From assembly GCA_037893245.1 (NCBI GenBank), contig JBAIAA010000029.1, forward strand, positions 893,045 to 957,044: a stretch of DNA of 64,000 bases. The letters run 5' to 3'. The DNA comes from Crossaster papposus. Lineage: Eukaryota; Echinodermata; Asteroidea; Velatida; Solasteridae. A model generated the notes under the pieces. That model was given only the letters and a program-made list of their open reading frames with translations, was not told the DNA's origin and did not search any database. The translations under genes and the position numbers were made by a program. Positions 1-9,937 of the stretch are shown here, in pieces (the first letter of the stretch is position 1; the number at the start of each line of letters is the position of its first letter).

Positions 1-856
1 TCAGGTCAAAAAGTCGAGTTGAGTCATTAAATGAGTCATTAAGAAATTGAGTTGAGTCGAGTCAAATATTTAGCTTGAGTAAATTCGAGTCACAAATAAC
101 ACTATATAAACACGCGAGAAACTATTTTGAACCACAAGATGGAAGTTTAGAACAGTGTATATTTGTGCAATGGAGAAAAAAATGCAAAAAATAAAACCAG
201 TGATTTTTCTTAATTTCCGATTGATTTATATTTTGAAATCCTTAAATAAAAGAGTTTTAGAGTAAAAACATTGAACCCCTTTCATTTTCACAACAAAATC
301 TTAAAATTTGAAGGCACTTTTTCAGTATTTTGGTTTTTATAGTATTTTTTATAAAAATAAATACAAACTTTAAAGACATCCATTTTTATTGCGACATCAG
401 TCCCAAAGAAGTCTGTCTGCTTTGCGTTTCATGGACATTTTCCCTTTTCCTGGTAAGTCTTGTATGAAACTAATAATGTTTATTATTTCCTGCAATGGAA
501 GGTCTATTTTCCTTCAGTGGAAGAATAACTTTAATTCAACAAGGGTACGTGCGTATGCTCTATAAACATTCCTGCACACTGACAATAATCCATACAGTAC
601 CCTTTGTCAACCTACGATGTAGGTCAGTGCACATGATAACAAAAAACTATTTTTAATCCATTATTTCCCTAAAAAAAAATGCCCCTACATGTACATGTAC
701 CTCTTGCAAAATACCAGACAACCATCTTTCTCTATGCGGCTACCACACCAGGCTGTAATGTTAAACCGTACCTAGCTTGTGGTTGATGATGTGATAAACC
801 CAGTCATTTATTTTATCCATGTACATGTACTTGAAGAGAACATTGAGGATACTGCC
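1..856. other. AT-rich intergenic DNA, no gene seen
   Basis: AT-rich sequence with short homopolymers. I see no convincing coding region, RNA gene or complete element in either strand. It ends at the TTAA that precedes the next element. Confidence 0.6.
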
Positions 857-860
857 TTAA

Positions 861-1372
861 AAGGTAGGATACACCACTGGAAATTGCTTAAATTATCAGT
901 AATGGGTGGATGTAAATGTAGGATACACCATTGGTAATTGCTAGAATTATCATGAATTGGTGGATGTAAATGTAGGATACACCATTGGTAATTGCTAGAA
1001 TTATCATGAATTGGTGGATGTAAATGTAGGATACACCATTGGTAATTGCTAGAATTATCATGAATGGGTGGATGTAAATGTACGATACACCATTGGTAAT
1101 TGCTAGAATTATCATGAATGGGTGGATGTAAAGGTAATTGCTTGAATTGTCAGGCAGTGGTTCTAATGTTGTTCTTGGTTATTTCACAATCGCCATCTGG
1201 CAATCGATAATGATTTTGTTTATACAATTCAATTTTTTGAAACAATTACAGGATATCTAGAGCAATCATTTTTCTGGATGCCTACAATCATTAGTTATAC
1301 TTTCAAATAAGCAAGATATTTTCTAATACTTCTGTAGTACAATTTTTTCGATCTGCAAATAGTGTATGATAT
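861..1372 (+). mobile_element. TTAA-flanked MITE, family 1 (AGGTAGGATACACC), tandemly expanded
   Basis: The element begins directly after TTAA (857-860) with AGGTAGGATACACCA. Its later part (ATTACAGGATATCTAG, then TGGATGCCTACAATCATT, then CTGCAAATAGTGTATGAT) recurs at 6688-6960, 11671-12388 and 18897-19164. TTAA target choice is typical of the piggyBac superfamily, so this is likely a non-autonomous piggyBac-type element. The right end is degenerate. The 5' part has expanded into a 54-bp tandem repeat, annotated separately. Confidence 0.65.
867..1137 (+). repeat. 54-bp tandem repeat, about five copies
   Basis: GGATACACCA recurs at 867, 921, 975, 1029 and (with one change) 1083, an exact 54-bp period. 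Because 54 is a multiple of three, the array reads as a repetitive open frame on the minus strand, which I do not regard as a gene. The unit is the terminal part of the surrounding TTAA element. Confidence 0.9.
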
Positions 1373-1450
1373 AAACTGTATACAAAGATTTTAGAAAATT
1401 CAAACTGCATTTCAGTAAGTTTTTGTTTCTTATCTTCCTTTCTTATCTTG

Positions 1451-2159
1451 TTCCGACACCCCCCTGTGTTCCGACACCCCCCTGTGTTCCGACACCCCCC
1501 TGTGTTCCGACACCCCCCTGTGTTCCGACACCCCCCTGTGTTCCGACACCCCCCTGTGTTCCGACACCCCCCTGTGTTCCGACACCCCCCTGTGTTCCGA
1601 CACCCCCCTGTGTTCCGACACCCCCCTGTGTTCCGACACTCCTGTGTTCCGACACTCCTGTGTTTCGACACTCCTGTGTTTCGACACTCCTGTGTTCCGA
1701 CACTCCTGTGTTCCGACACTCCTGTGTTCCGACACTCCTGTGTTCCGACACCCCCCTGTGTTCCGACACCCTCCTGTGTTCCGACACCCCCTGTGTTCCG
1801 ACACCCCCCTGTGTTCCGACACCCCCCTGTGTTCCGACACCCCTGTGTTCCGACACCCCCTGTGTTCCGACACCCCCCTGTGTTCCGACACCCCCCTGTG
1901 TTCCGACACCCCTGTGTTCCGACACCCCCTGTGTTCCGACACCCCCCTGTGTTCCGACACCCCCCTGTGTTCCGACACCCCTGTGTTCCGACACCCCCTG
2001 TGTTCCGACACCCCCCTGTGTTCCAACACTTTTTTCGACACCCCCCTGTGTTCCGACACCCCCCTGTGTTCCGACACCCCCCTGTGTTCCGACACCCCCC
2101 TGTGTTCCGACACCCCCCTGTGTTCCGACACCCCCCTGTGTTCCGACACCCCCCTGTGT
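1451..2159 (+). repeat. 18-bp minisatellite TTCCGACACCCCCCTGTG, about 40 copies
   Basis: An uninterrupted array of TTCCGACAC(C)nTGTG units. Most are 18 bp. A central block of about eight units uses a 16-bp variant with ACTCCTGTG, and 16-17 bp forms with fewer C residues are interspersed. One unit near 2022-2036 is broken (CCAACACTTTTTTCG). The array is open in several frames on both strands simply because the unit lacks stop codons, so I reject a coding interpretation. It abuts the foldback element at 2161. Confidence 0.95.
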
Positions 2160-2160
2160 A

Positions 2161-2846
2161 GACCAAAACACAATTTGGACAATGGGAGTCAAAAGGTCTC
2201 CACAGGGTAATTTCTATAGATGAATAGGTCTCCATTAGGAATTTCACAAATTATATATTTAGATTGTACTTAAATTACAAAAAAAACTAGGGTTAGAATG
2301 TGAGTTAGGGTTAGTGTTTGGGTATGGGTATAATATAGGGTATATTGGGTTGAAATTTCAACCCAGGAAAATAATTGTGGTTAAAATGGGAGCATTTTGA
2401 AAAACGTGCTCGACTTTCTAACCATTTTGTACACGAGAACAAAGCCATGTCTCCACAGTGATACAAAAACGCGAATGTGTGTACTCTGCGCAGCTGTGCA
2501 TATGGAATGATACGGTACCACTAAACCAACCTGTGCACGTACATACACTTATTCTCAAATTTGTATCATTGTGGAGACATTTCTTTGTTCTCGTGTGCAA
2601 AATGATTAGAAAGTCAAGCACGTTTTTCAAAATGCTAATATTTTAACCACAATTATTTTCCTGGGTTGAAATTTTGACCTAATAATACCCTATATTATAT
2701 CCTAACCCTAACCCATACCCGAACCCTACGTTTCGAGTATTTTGAGTAAAATTCCAAAATCTATTTCGTGAAATTTCTTGTGGAGACCTATTCATCTATT
2801 GAAATTACCCTGTGGAGACCTTTTGACTCACATTGTGTTCAGGTCT
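2161..2846. mobile_element. Foldback (long inverted-repeat) element
   Basis: The left arm (from 2161: CACAATTTGGACAATGG, GTCAAAAGGTCTCCACAG, GAATAGGTCTCCA) is matched in reverse complement by the right arm (GTGGAGACCTATTCATC, CCTTTTGACTCACATTGTG) ending near 2846. The symmetry runs inward through AGGGTTAG-type stretches and CATGTCTCCACAGTGATAC / GTATCATTGTGGAGACAT to a centre near 2510. No coding capacity is visible. It looks like a non-autonomous foldback transposon next to, or carrying, the minisatellite. Confidence 0.8.
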
Positions 2847-3183
2847 CCACAGGGTACGGTACCAAATGTAGAGAAACGGATCTGATCTCATCAATTAGCA
2901 TAAAATTAGCATAGACTGGTACGTCACCTTATAAATATTTCTGAACTTTCGGTCAAAACTTGGAGTGTGCAATTTGAGCAATGACAAAAAAAACACTTTT
3001 TGTTCAATGAAAACCTGCCAATGCAAACAAGCTAATTCATTTGTTATTCACTGTATTCCTTTCAAATTCGTTTGGGAAAAGAAAATATAATTTTTTTGAA
3101 AATGCAAGAACACCTATTTAAAACTTAAACTAATTACGTGCATGTTTTTATTTTTTTATTTTAATAGCCAAAGAAAGATCATA

Positions 3184-5187
3184 ATGGCATCAAGACAGCC
3201 TGGCGTGACAGCTCAATCTGTGTTGGGTAAGATCAGTCGAGATCATCTAGAGTGCCCCATTTGCACCGACCGTTTCACTGAACCCAAGGTCCTCGACTGT
3301 CTGCACAGTTTCTGTCAGAAATGCCTCAAAGACGTCAGACGTCAACATCCACAAGATCCAACACTGAAGTGTCCCCTCTGCAGACACAAAACCGTACTGA
3401 AGGGAGACGTCTCCAATCTGCCAAGTGACTTCAAACTGAGTGCCTTGGTGGATGAAGTCGACTTCTATGAAAAGCTACTTGAGGGTCAAAGGCCAGAGAT
3501 CAAATGTCAAGCCTGTGATGAAGAGAATCAGGCTGTGTCACGATGCATGGACTGCAATCATTTCCTCTGCAGAGACTGCCAAGCGGCACACGGACGGATG
3601 ACTTTAATGAAATCGCATCGAATCTACACACTGGCCCAGCTTCAATCGGGAGAGGTGCCGTACAAGAGTAAGATCAGGGAGTACACCCCAAAATGTGGCA
3701 AGCATTCCGATCAAAATCTCAACATTTACTGTGACACATGCGAGAAGTTGGTGTGCACAACTTGTGCTATTCTACAGCATGAGAAACACTCTCGCGTTGA
3801 TCTACTCGAAGCTGTCGACAAGTGCAAGCGAGATGTTGCTAGAATGTCCCTGAAAGCTGAACAGATCAAAGCACAACTGAAAGCAAACATAAGTGAAGCA
3901 GATGACAAGCACAGCAAGCTGAATGCCATGTATGCAGACACCACCACGAAAATCTCCAGTAAGGCTGACAAGGAGGTTGCTAGAATCACAAAGAAAATCA
4001 GAGAGGAGGAAAAGAAACTGACACAACAGGCGGATGCAATCTTCAAGGACAGAACCAAGACATTGGTAACTGTTCGTGCCACAAACATCAGTCGCTTGAT
4101 CGAGACTGAGAAAAAGCTAAATGAGGTCAGCCAATTTGTGACTCAATCAAGTTGCTACGAGATTCTGGATTTCAAGTCTAAACTCCTGTACAACCTGAAA
4201 GAACTGACCGATAAACCACCTACATGTAAAGAAGGGCCAGACAGTTTGTCCTCCATTATGGATTTTAAGGAAGATTTCGGGACGTTACTTGGGAGGCTGG
4301 TGCTAAAAAACACACCAATACTCAGCTCACTCAGCTCAATTGCTACAGCTGAGGGTTCACAGAGACCTGCAAGATGGGAGCAAAAAAGACAGATAAAGAC
4401 ATTTGCTCCAAAAAAACAACAATTTGGCCTTGTTGATGAAGTTGCAGCATTCTCTAACAATGAAATTGTCGTATTGGACAGGCAAGGTAAAAAGTTGATC
4501 ACTTTCCTAACCAATGACAACATTCCGTCTGATGTCATTTCACAAGAACTTCAACTTGCAGGGTTGAACAGACCAACCCATGTTTCAGTTAACAGGGATG
4601 GTGAAATCGTAATTCTTGACGGTCCGAGAGTCAAATTCTTCCATAAGGGTTACCAATCCTGCCTCCATCAGTTCCTCCTACCAGGTGGGGAGACCAGCAA
4701 CACCCCAACCTGCCTTGCAGTTGATGGTGGGGATATGATAGCAGTGGGTTATAAGGAGCAAGAAGTGATCTCACTGCACAGGAGAGATGGAGTCCTCATC
4801 AGGATTATACCTGCTCCAAAGATTGGGCGCAACTTGGTAATCCATAATAAGCAGAGGCTTATCTACAACAGTGACGCTGGTAGCAATGACAAATTACTAT
4901 CAGTCAGTTACGAAGGTAACATGGTATTTTCGGTTACAATCCCCAGTAACATTCAAGGGAATTGGCGCTCTACTGGTCTGTGCTGTGACAAAGATGGCGA
5001 TATTTACATCGCTGTGCATACATATGGACCGCCTGAACAAGGTGAAATTCAGCAATTCAGCCGTAATGGACAGTACATTGGCTGTGCCATCACTGAATGT
5101 GGCTATCCAAGTGATGTCACATGTACACCAGCTGGAGAGCTGGTATTGGCGTCAGAGAACCAAGTTATACTCTATCATAGGGTGTAA
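3184..5187 (+). CDS. TRIM-type RING/B-box/coiled-coil/NHL-like E3 ubiquitin ligase
   Basis: A 667-aa protein read from one uninterrupted exon. The ATG at 3184 is chosen over an upstream in-frame ATG at 3142 because TTTTTTTATTTTAATAG (ending 3167) looks like a splice acceptor, so the upstream codons are probably intronic. A C3HC4 RING is seen (C24, C27, C39, H41, C44, C47, C63, C66), then a first B-box about 108-145 and a second about 171-202 (CGKH...CDTC...C..C...H..H). A Lys/Glu-rich coiled coil covers about 205-340. The C-terminal 260 residues have repeated 'DG.I...D' and 'V.V..DG' patterns, as in the NHL/beta-propeller class of TRIM2/3/32/56-like proteins. Known role of the family: RING-dependent ubiquitin transfer, with substrates recognised by the C-terminal propeller. 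Such one-exon TRIM genes are often expanded in invertebrate deuterostomes. The substrate and exact orthologue cannot be told. Confidence 0.9.
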   Translation: MASRQPGVTAQSVLGKISRDHLECPICTDRFTEPKVLDCLHSFCQKCLKDVRRQHPQDPTLKCPLCRHKTVLKGDVSNLPSDFKLSALVDEVDFYEKLLEGQRPEIKCQACDEENQAVSRCMDCNHFLCRDCQAAHGRMTLMKSHRIYTLAQLQSGEVPYKSKIREYTPKCGKHSDQNLNIYCDTCEKLVCTTCAILQHEKHSRVDLLEAVDKCKRDVARMSLKAEQIKAQLKANISEADDKHSKLNAMYADTTTKISSKADKEVARITKKIREEEKKLTQQADAIFKDRTKTLVTVRATNISRLIETEKKLNEVSQFVTQSSCYEILDFKSKLLYNLKELTDKPPTCKEGPDSLSSIMDFKEDFGTLLGRLVLKNTPILSSLSSIATAEGSQRPARWEQKRQIKTFAPKKQQFGLVDEVAAFSNNEIVVLDRQGKKLITFLTNDNIPSDVISQELQLAGLNRPTHVSVNRDGEIVILDGPRVKFFHKGYQSCLHQFLLPGGETSNTPTCLAVDGGDMIAVGYKEQEVISLHRRDGVLIRIIPAPKIGRNLVIHNKQRLIYNSDAGSNDKLLSVSYEGNMVFSVTIPSNIQGNWRSTGLCCDKDGDIYIAVHTYGPPEQGEIQQFSRNGQYIGCAITECGYPSDVTCTPAGELVLASENQVILYHRV

Positions 5188-5300
5188 AAAGAAAAACACC
5201 AATAACATATCCAGCAGATTTTTTAAGTGCACACTTTTCCAGACATGGGCTAAAAGACAAGATTTAATTAATTCAAAATTATATTATCCATAAGCCTTCG

Positions 5301-5306
5301 AATAAA
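5301..5306 (+). terminator. Polyadenylation signal AATAAA
   Basis: A canonical AATAAA lies 114 nt past the TRIM stop codon. It is the first canonical signal downstream and a plausible 3' end for that transcript. Confidence 0.55.
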
Positions 5307-5734
5307 CGTTAATTTTGAGGTTGCGGTAGAAAATGTAATGCAGTCATAAGCCGTGTCCACATTGGACTTTTCCTTCGGTAAAACCTACGGAGACTGTTGT
5401 CAATTTAACAAAATTAAATCCAGTGCGGACAGCCGGTAAGCTTGTCAAATTGTCAAGTGTCGATTGTGGGTTTTACCCTCCGAAGTTCTACATAACAAAG
5501 CATGTAGCGGAAGAGTTTACGTCGTATGTTTTACGTTGCTGAAAAGCCCAGTGCAGACAAAGTCCATGTACATGCAGTGTAAAACCTACACTTTGATCAT
5601 GTGCTTTCCGTCTAGAGGTCAATGCATGACCTCTACAATTTCGCGCGCTAGCATAGCATAGCATACGTAATGTGCGCTATACTACAGCAGCTGCAGTTCG
5701 GACTGGATGCACGCACGATGACATTAAACTTTCA
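5307..5734. other. Intergenic DNA, no gene seen
   Basis: Non-coding sequence downstream of the TRIM gene. It contains phrases such as 'gccgtgtccacattggact' that look like a dispersed repeat, but no second copy in the window is clear enough to define one. Confidence 0.5.
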
Positions 5735-5738
5735 TTAA

Positions 5739-5972
5739 CCAGTTCGCGCCGGGATTATTTTTACATTGGCGAGCCCACGGGCGGGATTATTTTTAACGAA
5801 ACTCGATCCGAAGCGGGTTCAGGCTGATAGTGCCGGGAAGCACACCCACGCATTTCCGGCCTTGCTCGCTGCTGACATACATTTCCGAACTTGAACTTGT
5901 CGTGTTTATGCGTCATCCGTTTTGAATTTGGGGAAATTTTTGCGTTTATATACGTCATCCGGCGCGAACTGG
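5739..5972. mobile_element. TTAA-flanked MITE, family 2 (CCAGTTCGCGCC), copy 1
   Basis: A 234-bp element flanked on both sides by TTAA (5735-5738 and 5973-5976), with terminal inverted repeats CCAGTTCGCGCCGG / CCGGCGCGAACTGG. Internal landmarks AAGCACACCCACGCATTT and TGCGTCATCCGTTTTGAAT recur in the copies at 19169, 22437 and 24859. The TTAA target duplication suggests mobilisation by a piggyBac-type transposase. Confidence 0.9.
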
Positions 5973-5976
5973 TTAA

Positions 5977-6683
5977 CCAATGCTGAGCCGCATTTCTGTC
6001 CTTTTCTACAAAACCAAATCTGTTGCACACGATGTCGGAGGTCAGGCGTAAGGCGCCCTCATTAGTTTCTTAGAGGACATGTCACTCTGGACTAGGACTT
6101 TCTGAGAACCGTGTAATCCAAGTGCAGACTTCGGAAGAATAACCACAATGGAATGTTGACAATCACGTACGGTGACTGTTGACATTAGTTAGTGCAACGC
6201 CAACGCGACTAAAGATCCAGGAATAAAAAAAAAACGCATCTGACCACACTCCGAGGGGCAAAGTTTGTGTATTTCGGACTAGCTGAATTACCCGGCATTG
6301 TCTTGGAAAAATGAAAGTGAATAAGAAAGTGATGAATTGTGGCTCTCAATATGTATCACAATTGTGTCGTCGTCAGTATTTGTTATCAGTGCCTCGGGTT
6401 ACCAGGATGCCGAGCCTAATTCATTGCACTGCCGGTCCGAGAGGCAGCAACACATATACATGTACACCTGTTCGTTATAGAGCGGCCTCGTGAGTCCAGA
6501 CTCGTCCAGTATCGCAGTTTTGACTCGTCCAGAGAAAAAAAGCATACATGGGTTTGCAATGGCTTAATGTTAAATGTGTGCGTTTCACTAAACGAAACGA
6601 TAAAGTAATTTCAGTCAGGAAAATGTTCAGTATGTTGAATACTTTGTTTAATTTGTTTGCGTGATTTTAAATAAAAAAGACTT
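5977..6683. other. Intergenic DNA, no gene seen
   Basis: I see no coding or RNA gene. A short open frame near 6311-6493 has no recognisable motif and I do not support it. Confidence 0.5.
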
Positions 6684-6687
6684 TTAA

Positions 6688-6960
6688 AGGTAGAATAAAC
6701 CATTGGTACTTGCTTGAATTATCAGGAATGGGTGGATTTAAAGGAATTGTTTGAATTATCAAAAATAGGTGGATTTAAAGGTAGGATACACCATTGGTAA
6801 TTGCTTGAATTATCAGGAATGGGTGGATTTATAGGTAGGGTACTTGTTTTTTTTGCGATTACAGGATATCTAGCACAATTATTTTGCTGGATGCCTACAA
6901 TCATTATTGACTTTTAAATAAGTAATATATATCTAAATAATTCGGTAGTAAAATGTAGTA
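6688..6960 (+). mobile_element. TTAA MITE family 1, partial copy
   Basis: Starts after TTAA (6684-6687) with AGGTAGAATAAACCATTGG. It repeats part of its own 5' end at about 6780-6840 and then continues into the family core ATTACAGGATATCTAGCAC and TGGATGCCTACAATCATTA. The right terminus is not recognisable. Confidence 0.7.
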
Positions 6961-7008
6961 GTAGATACATGTACATGTATCTGAAAATGGCTATGTATAA
7001 TTTTGTCT

Positions 7009-7396
7009 AATAAGCCATTTGTGCTTGACCCCGAGTTAAATTTGAATAACATCTGGTACACTGACTTGCTCACACAGCTTGGCACCGTTGAACTTTACAT
7101 TCTCGAGACTAAAGACACTGTTGCTATATCACGTGATTCGGGGCAAGCTCTTGCATAGTTACGTAACAGACGTTCAGCACCAATACATTGTTCACAATGG
7201 GTGAGAATGGCACAAAGACACTAGACCATTCCGGAGCTGGGGGTTGCTAGCGTAAGGCTTGCCCCGAATCACGTGATATAGCAACAGTGTCTTTGGTCTG
7301 GAGAATTCAAAGACAAAATCTGCCAAGCTGTGTGAGCAAGTCAGTGTACCAGATGTTATTTAAATTTAACTTGGGGTCACGCGCAAATGGCTTATT
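7009..7396. mobile_element. Foldback MITE (AATAAGCCATTT), copy 1
   Basis: A 388-bp near-perfect inverted repeat. AATAAGCCATTTGTGCTTGA at the left is matched by GTCACGCGCAAATGGCTTAT at the right, and the symmetry includes ATATCACGTGATTCGGGGC and its complement on either side of a centre near 7200. A second copy is at 60977-61360. There is no coding content. Confidence 0.9.
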
Positions 7397-7764
7397 GTAG
7401 TAACTTGTCAAGATTTTTGCATTAACATACAATGAGGCCACATTACTTTAGCACGTAGAGCTTAAATCGGCTGAAATCAGTAAATTTGTTTATTATTTAA
7501 GAACATAACAATAATTATTAATAATTGGGGAGGCTAATCATCCTTACTCGCAGCTGGGATGCCGAATTGCAAAGGACGCGGCTACAACGTGGTCGAGCCG
7601 TCGGCATGTAAAGGCGCCTATTGCAGCCGGTCACATCGACTCCTAATATGACTATGGAGCACAGTCTGAGATCAAAACGTTTAATTTTTCCAGAGGAAGA
7701 AAAACCGGAGGACCCGGAAAAAGGAGAGAACCGTAGTACAGGAGAGAACCAATGCACAACTCTA

Positions 7765-8071
7765 CTCACATATGTGACACGATCAAGCCGAATCAGTCGG
7801 ATGTAGGGGAATTCAAAAAATGCACTGTGTTCTTCGTTGGTATTTAAACAAATTTACATATGTAGATCGACAACAAAACATCGTATCAACATGGGGTTTT
7901 TAAAACGTACGGATGCCCTCTTTGAAACTACATGAAAACTCATTTTTCGACTGGAGCCGACATCTGACTGATTTTGCTTGATCGTGTCACATATGGTCCT
8001 GGCCGGGAATCGAACCCAGGCTACATTGATGAGAGGCGAGCGATTTACGCACAAGCCACCAATGCCACCTA
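7765..8071 (-). repeat. tRNA-derived SINE copy with an inverted fragment
   Basis: On the minus strand a tRNA-like head starts near 8071 (GGTGGCATTGGTGGCTTGTG) and includes a good B box, GGTTCGATTCC. The body CATATGTGACACGATCAAGC and AATCAGTC.GATGT follows. The same body phrase occurs in the opposite orientation at about 7768-7805, so two SINE fragments face each other. It is not a functional tRNA gene, because no acceptor stem closes after the B box. Confidence 0.65.
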
Positions 8072-9170
8072 GATTAGATACTAATTAGATAGTATGCTTG
8101 CAATTAGCTTGTTCAGGTTGAGGAGTTTAATAATAATTTGCAGTAGCATCTTATGCAGTGTATCAATAGTATTTAGTTTGATATTTTATGTGATTTCCCA
8201 TTTTATTCATTTTGGTTTCTTGTATTTTCCACTTCCTTTTTTTGGTTTTATTACATTATGCTAATTTATTTAAAAACAAAAATACACTCAACTACATGTA
8301 GTTTCTCATCTGTACAAGTACATAAATTTCAATGACTTCTGAGATACGACATTTTTGCAAGACCGTATGTCATTTTGTGTATAAAAGCGCTGAGATATGA
8401 CGTTTTTGCTTAAAATTGTGGTTGTTTTTGCTTGAAATTGAACACATTTGCTCGTAATCGAAATACGACCTTATGATTTTAATCAATTACATCATAATGA
8501 CGTAATACTTTTCAATGAAAATCTTGTGTAACAATGTATGAGTAAATCTTTAAAAAAATTACACCCCAAAACTTAATTTTGACAAATTTGGCAGTTGCAA
8601 AGTTTTTTCACCCACACGACGGTATGCAAGTATTATTGTTATATTATACGGGACCAGGCCTCAAAATAGTACTAGCCCGGCGTACAAATTCTAGCAAAAA
8701 CTGCTCCGGGCTACCCAGACCCACTTCCTTGGTTGCCCGGTGGGCTAGTGAAAAATTCAGTAACCTACCTGTAAAGGTTTAGATCAAAATAAGGTACATG
8801 TTCAAATTGTTATTTTCTTTTTGTGTATTAAATAAATATCGGATCAAAATAAACCAAGTATAAACTTTTGTTTGTGTTTTTCGGCATGAATATTGATAGC
8901 CTGGGAGCGCTCGATCCACGCGTGCATGCAGTGCACTGCGATCTCACGAACAGAGTAGACTGGTGGGCTTCAGTGAGATTAGTATAGTATAAACTACGGC
9001 GCACCACGGCCAGGGTACCGCACATACGTGGACTATTCACTTTCACATCGTTCAGCCTTTCTTAGCATAACGGCCCACTGCGTAGCTGTATAGTATGAGC
9101 GTTCTGCCTTGTCACTAGTAGTAGCGTCTGATACAGTCTGTTTACAACAGCGCCCTCTGTGTACATCACT
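8072..9170. other. Intergenic DNA, no gene seen
   Basis: Nothing coding is recognised. A motif around 'gcccggtgggcta' occurs at 8733-8750 and again at 9336-9350, which suggests a degenerate dispersed repeat spanning this stretch. Confidence 0.45.
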
Positions 9171-9174
9171 ACGG

Positions 9175-9250
9175 ATGTACGTACATGTATATGTACAAAT
9201 GTATATGTACATGTACGTACATGTACATGTACGTACATGTACATGTACTT
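9175..9250. repeat. Self-complementary GTACATGTAC repeat
   Basis: A run of overlapping TACATG/GTACAT units that is palindromic over most of its length. A shorter run of the same type is at about 60250-60292. Confidence 0.85.
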
Positions 9251-9682
9251 GCGCGCGCCGAACGAATAGTTTTGTGCATTGTGCATACGGGCTAGCAAAA
9301 ATGTAAACGGGCTAGAAAATTCTGCAGTTTGCTAGCCCGGTGGGCTACCCAGGACAAAAAAGTTAGCGCAAGGCCTGTATGTTATACCATTTTTCAGTTG
9401 TGCGTTTGTATCGTTTGGAGCAGCAAAAGTTCTCAACTTGACAACCGACATGATTTTTTGGTTCACTTTAAAATAACTTTTGAAATTGTACATACACAGA
9501 ACAAGAAACTTTAGTTTAAATAATCTATTTCTCTTTTGAGAGTCGAGACTCCCTTACCACAATATCCAGTGCCAAATACATGAGTTTACCTACTTCATTT
9601 TCACCTTTCAAGTTTTGCCAAGTGCAAAATGGCGCCAATTCCCAGACCTGACAATTGTTTTATGCCCAGACGTCTAAATTAC

Positions 9683-9770
9683 CACACAGCCAGATGGGTC
9701 CACGCCAGTTACTATTGCCACCAAACAGGTAGGTATTAGACTCCCCAGGTACATAGTCCACTTTATACTC
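9683..9770 (-). pseudogene. Partial tandem duplicate of GH63 exon 14 (donor side)
   Basis: This stretch repeats the last ~88 nt of exon 14 (9808-9937), including the codons for [11 protein letters not shown] and the sequence up to the donor, here GTGTG|GTAATT in place of GTGTG|GTAAGC. The 5' part of the exon and its acceptor are missing. The nearest AG (9771-9772) would give a wrong phase and a stop if spliced onto exon 13. It is probably exon debris, about 125 bp from the real exon. Confidence 0.75.
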
Positions 9771-9807
9771 CTATCAAGATTCTAGCTAGAAGCAAATCCT
9801 TGCTTAC

Positions 9808-9937
9808 CACACAGCCAGATGGGTCCACGCCAGTTACTATTGCCACCAAACAGGTATGTGTTAGACTCCCCAGGTACATAGTCCACTTTGTACTCCTCCC
9901 CTTGCACGTTGACAATGAACGGGTGGTCTTTGTGCAC
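9808..9937 (-). CDS. GH63 gene, exon 14 (last one detected)
   Basis: Acceptor ATTGCAG|GTG and donor GTGTG|GTAAGC, ending in phase 1. Encodes [26 protein letters not shown] and [11 protein letters not shown]. The family continues with VNYLL and a C-terminal catalytic block, which I could not find downstream. The good donor argues that at least one more exon existed. Confidence 0.88.

Noticed and set aside
867-1137. CRISPR-like array
   Set aside because: The 54-bp units are directly contiguous with no unique spacers, and the genome is eukaryotic.
1303-2247. Long overlapping open frames of 190-314 codons across the 18-bp array
   Set aside because: They arise because the unit has no stop codon in several frames on both strands. 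The sequences are pure repeat with no domain.
2281-2350. Telomere-like AGGGTTAG stretch as an internal telomere
   Set aside because: Only a few imperfect hexamers occur, and they are part of the foldback arms.
3142-3183. Upstream in-frame ATG as TRIM start
   Set aside because: It lies inside a pyrimidine-rich acceptor sequence ending AATAG at 3167 and encodes a non-homologous FLFFYF stretch.
7990-8071. Functional tRNA gene on the minus strand
   Set aside because: A and B boxes are present but the acceptor stem does not pair and the sequence continues into a repeated body, so it is a SINE.
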